Shown here in pieces: positions 13,721 to 13,910 of a stretch of 13,910 nucleotides of DNA (position 1 is the first letter of the stretch; every line of letters starts with the position of its first letter). The notes under the pieces were generated by a model. It saw only the letters and a list, made by a program, of their open reading frames with translations, was not told the origin of the DNA and made no database searches. The stretch is from Halobacteriales archaeon (lineage in GTDB: Archaea; Halobacteriota; Halobacteria; Halobacteriales; Hikarchaeaceae): positions 1-13,910 of the forward strand of contig JAPYRM010000012.1 of NCBI GenBank assembly GCA_029941175.1, read 5' to 3'. Made by a program: the position numbers and the translations under genes.

Positions 13721-13910
13721 TTATAATGGAATGTCAGATGGTTTTAGTGCATCATAGAACCATAAGATCGTCAACCCAATTCCATACGCTAACATGATGG
13801 GAAGTGTGACTAGAACCATGGTTATAACATTGGGGGGAGTAAACACGGCAGAGAGAACTAGAATTCCAACAGTAACACTGCGCCAGTTTTTGTACATAGT
13901 AGTGTAAGAA
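13721..13910 (-). CDS. tatC: Sec-independent (Tat) translocase subunit TatC, C-terminal part (partial at the right edge)
   Basis: The last 62 or so residues of a minus-strand gene enter from the right edge and end at a TAA at 13721. They contain MYKNWRSVTVGILVLSAVFTPPNVITM, matching the TatC segment R-x-(x)n-FxxAAxxTPPDPxxQ that begins the last two membrane helices. A final hydrophobic helix, LVTLPIMLAYGIGLTILWFY, and a short tail (DALKPSDIPL) follow. TatC is the polytopic receptor that recognises the twin-arginine signal peptide and exports folded proteins. Haloarchaea depend heavily on this route and carry a tatC in a similar neighbourhood as far as I recall. The fragment is in frame and undamaged in the part seen. 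The N-terminal glutamate and signal-binding residues lie outside the window. Confidence 0.75.
   Translation of the reverse strand, partial: SYTTMYKNWRSVTVGILVLSAVFTPPNVITMVLVTLPIMLAYGIGLTILWFYDALKPSDIPL

Noticed and set aside
1..13910. tRNA or rRNA genes, CRISPR arrays, inverted-repeat mobile elements, phage or defence genes
   Set aside because: Read through on both strands and nothing convincing was found; all substantial space is taken by housekeeping genes.

Overview
The window looks like chromosomal DNA from a euryarchaeon close to the haloarchaea but without their base composition. PCNA, Holliday junction resolvase, primase large subunit, RfcC-type clamp loader, RNase Z and the TrmG10-type methyltransferase all read like haloarchaeal proteins. 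The order rnz-rfcC-asd, then trmG10, then hjc, priL, pcn, rlmE and tatC also resembles, from memory, a conserved haloarchaeal neighbourhood. The DNA is clearly AT-rich (about 40% G+C by eye), and several proteins are lysine-rich rather than strongly acidic. A low-salt sister lineage of haloarchaea, such as the marine group IV / Hikarchaeia type, fits best. That placement is inference.

Layout, left to right. A minus-strand fragment resembling the N-terminus of tyrosyl-tRNA synthetase leaves the left edge, with RNase Z (minus) behind it. Diverging from RNase Z is the overlapping pair rfcC-asd (plus). These converge on trmG10 and hisG (minus). Diverging from hisG is a plus-strand run of mtaD/dadD, ahcY, hjc (overlapping ahcY) and a small two-helix membrane protein. 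This run converges on priL (minus). Diverging from priL are a cysteine/histidine-containing protein of unknown function and an MFS transporter that overlaps it. Then come pcn (minus), rlmE (plus), a YhhQ-type transporter (minus), and the C-terminal part of tatC leaving the right edge (minus).

Functional themes. Replication and recombination: RfcC (clamp loader), PCNA (clamp), PriL (primase), Hjc (junction resolution). RNA maturation: RNase Z, TrmG10, RlmE, a possible TyrRS remnant, and a transporter of the 7-deazaguanine/queuosine-precursor family. S-adenosylmethionine recycling: MtaD/DadD followed by AhcY would dispose of the S-adenosylhomocysteine made by methyltransferases such as TrmG10 and RlmE. 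Others: HisG (histidine synthesis), Asd (phospholipid head group), TatC (protein export).

Genes are tightly packed. No gene-free stretch exceeds 300 bases, three gene pairs overlap at stop/start codons, and convergent pairs sit within 0-20 bases of each other. Several genes have a TATA-like box centred about 28-30 bases before the start codon, suggesting leaderless mRNAs. I see no tRNA or rRNA gene, CRISPR array, insertion sequence or phage gene. This is an ordinary core-genome region rather than an island. The points most worth a second look are the ATPase-site changes in RfcC, the TyrRS-like fragment without a HIGH motif, the mtaD-ahcY pairing, and the unknown protein next to priL.
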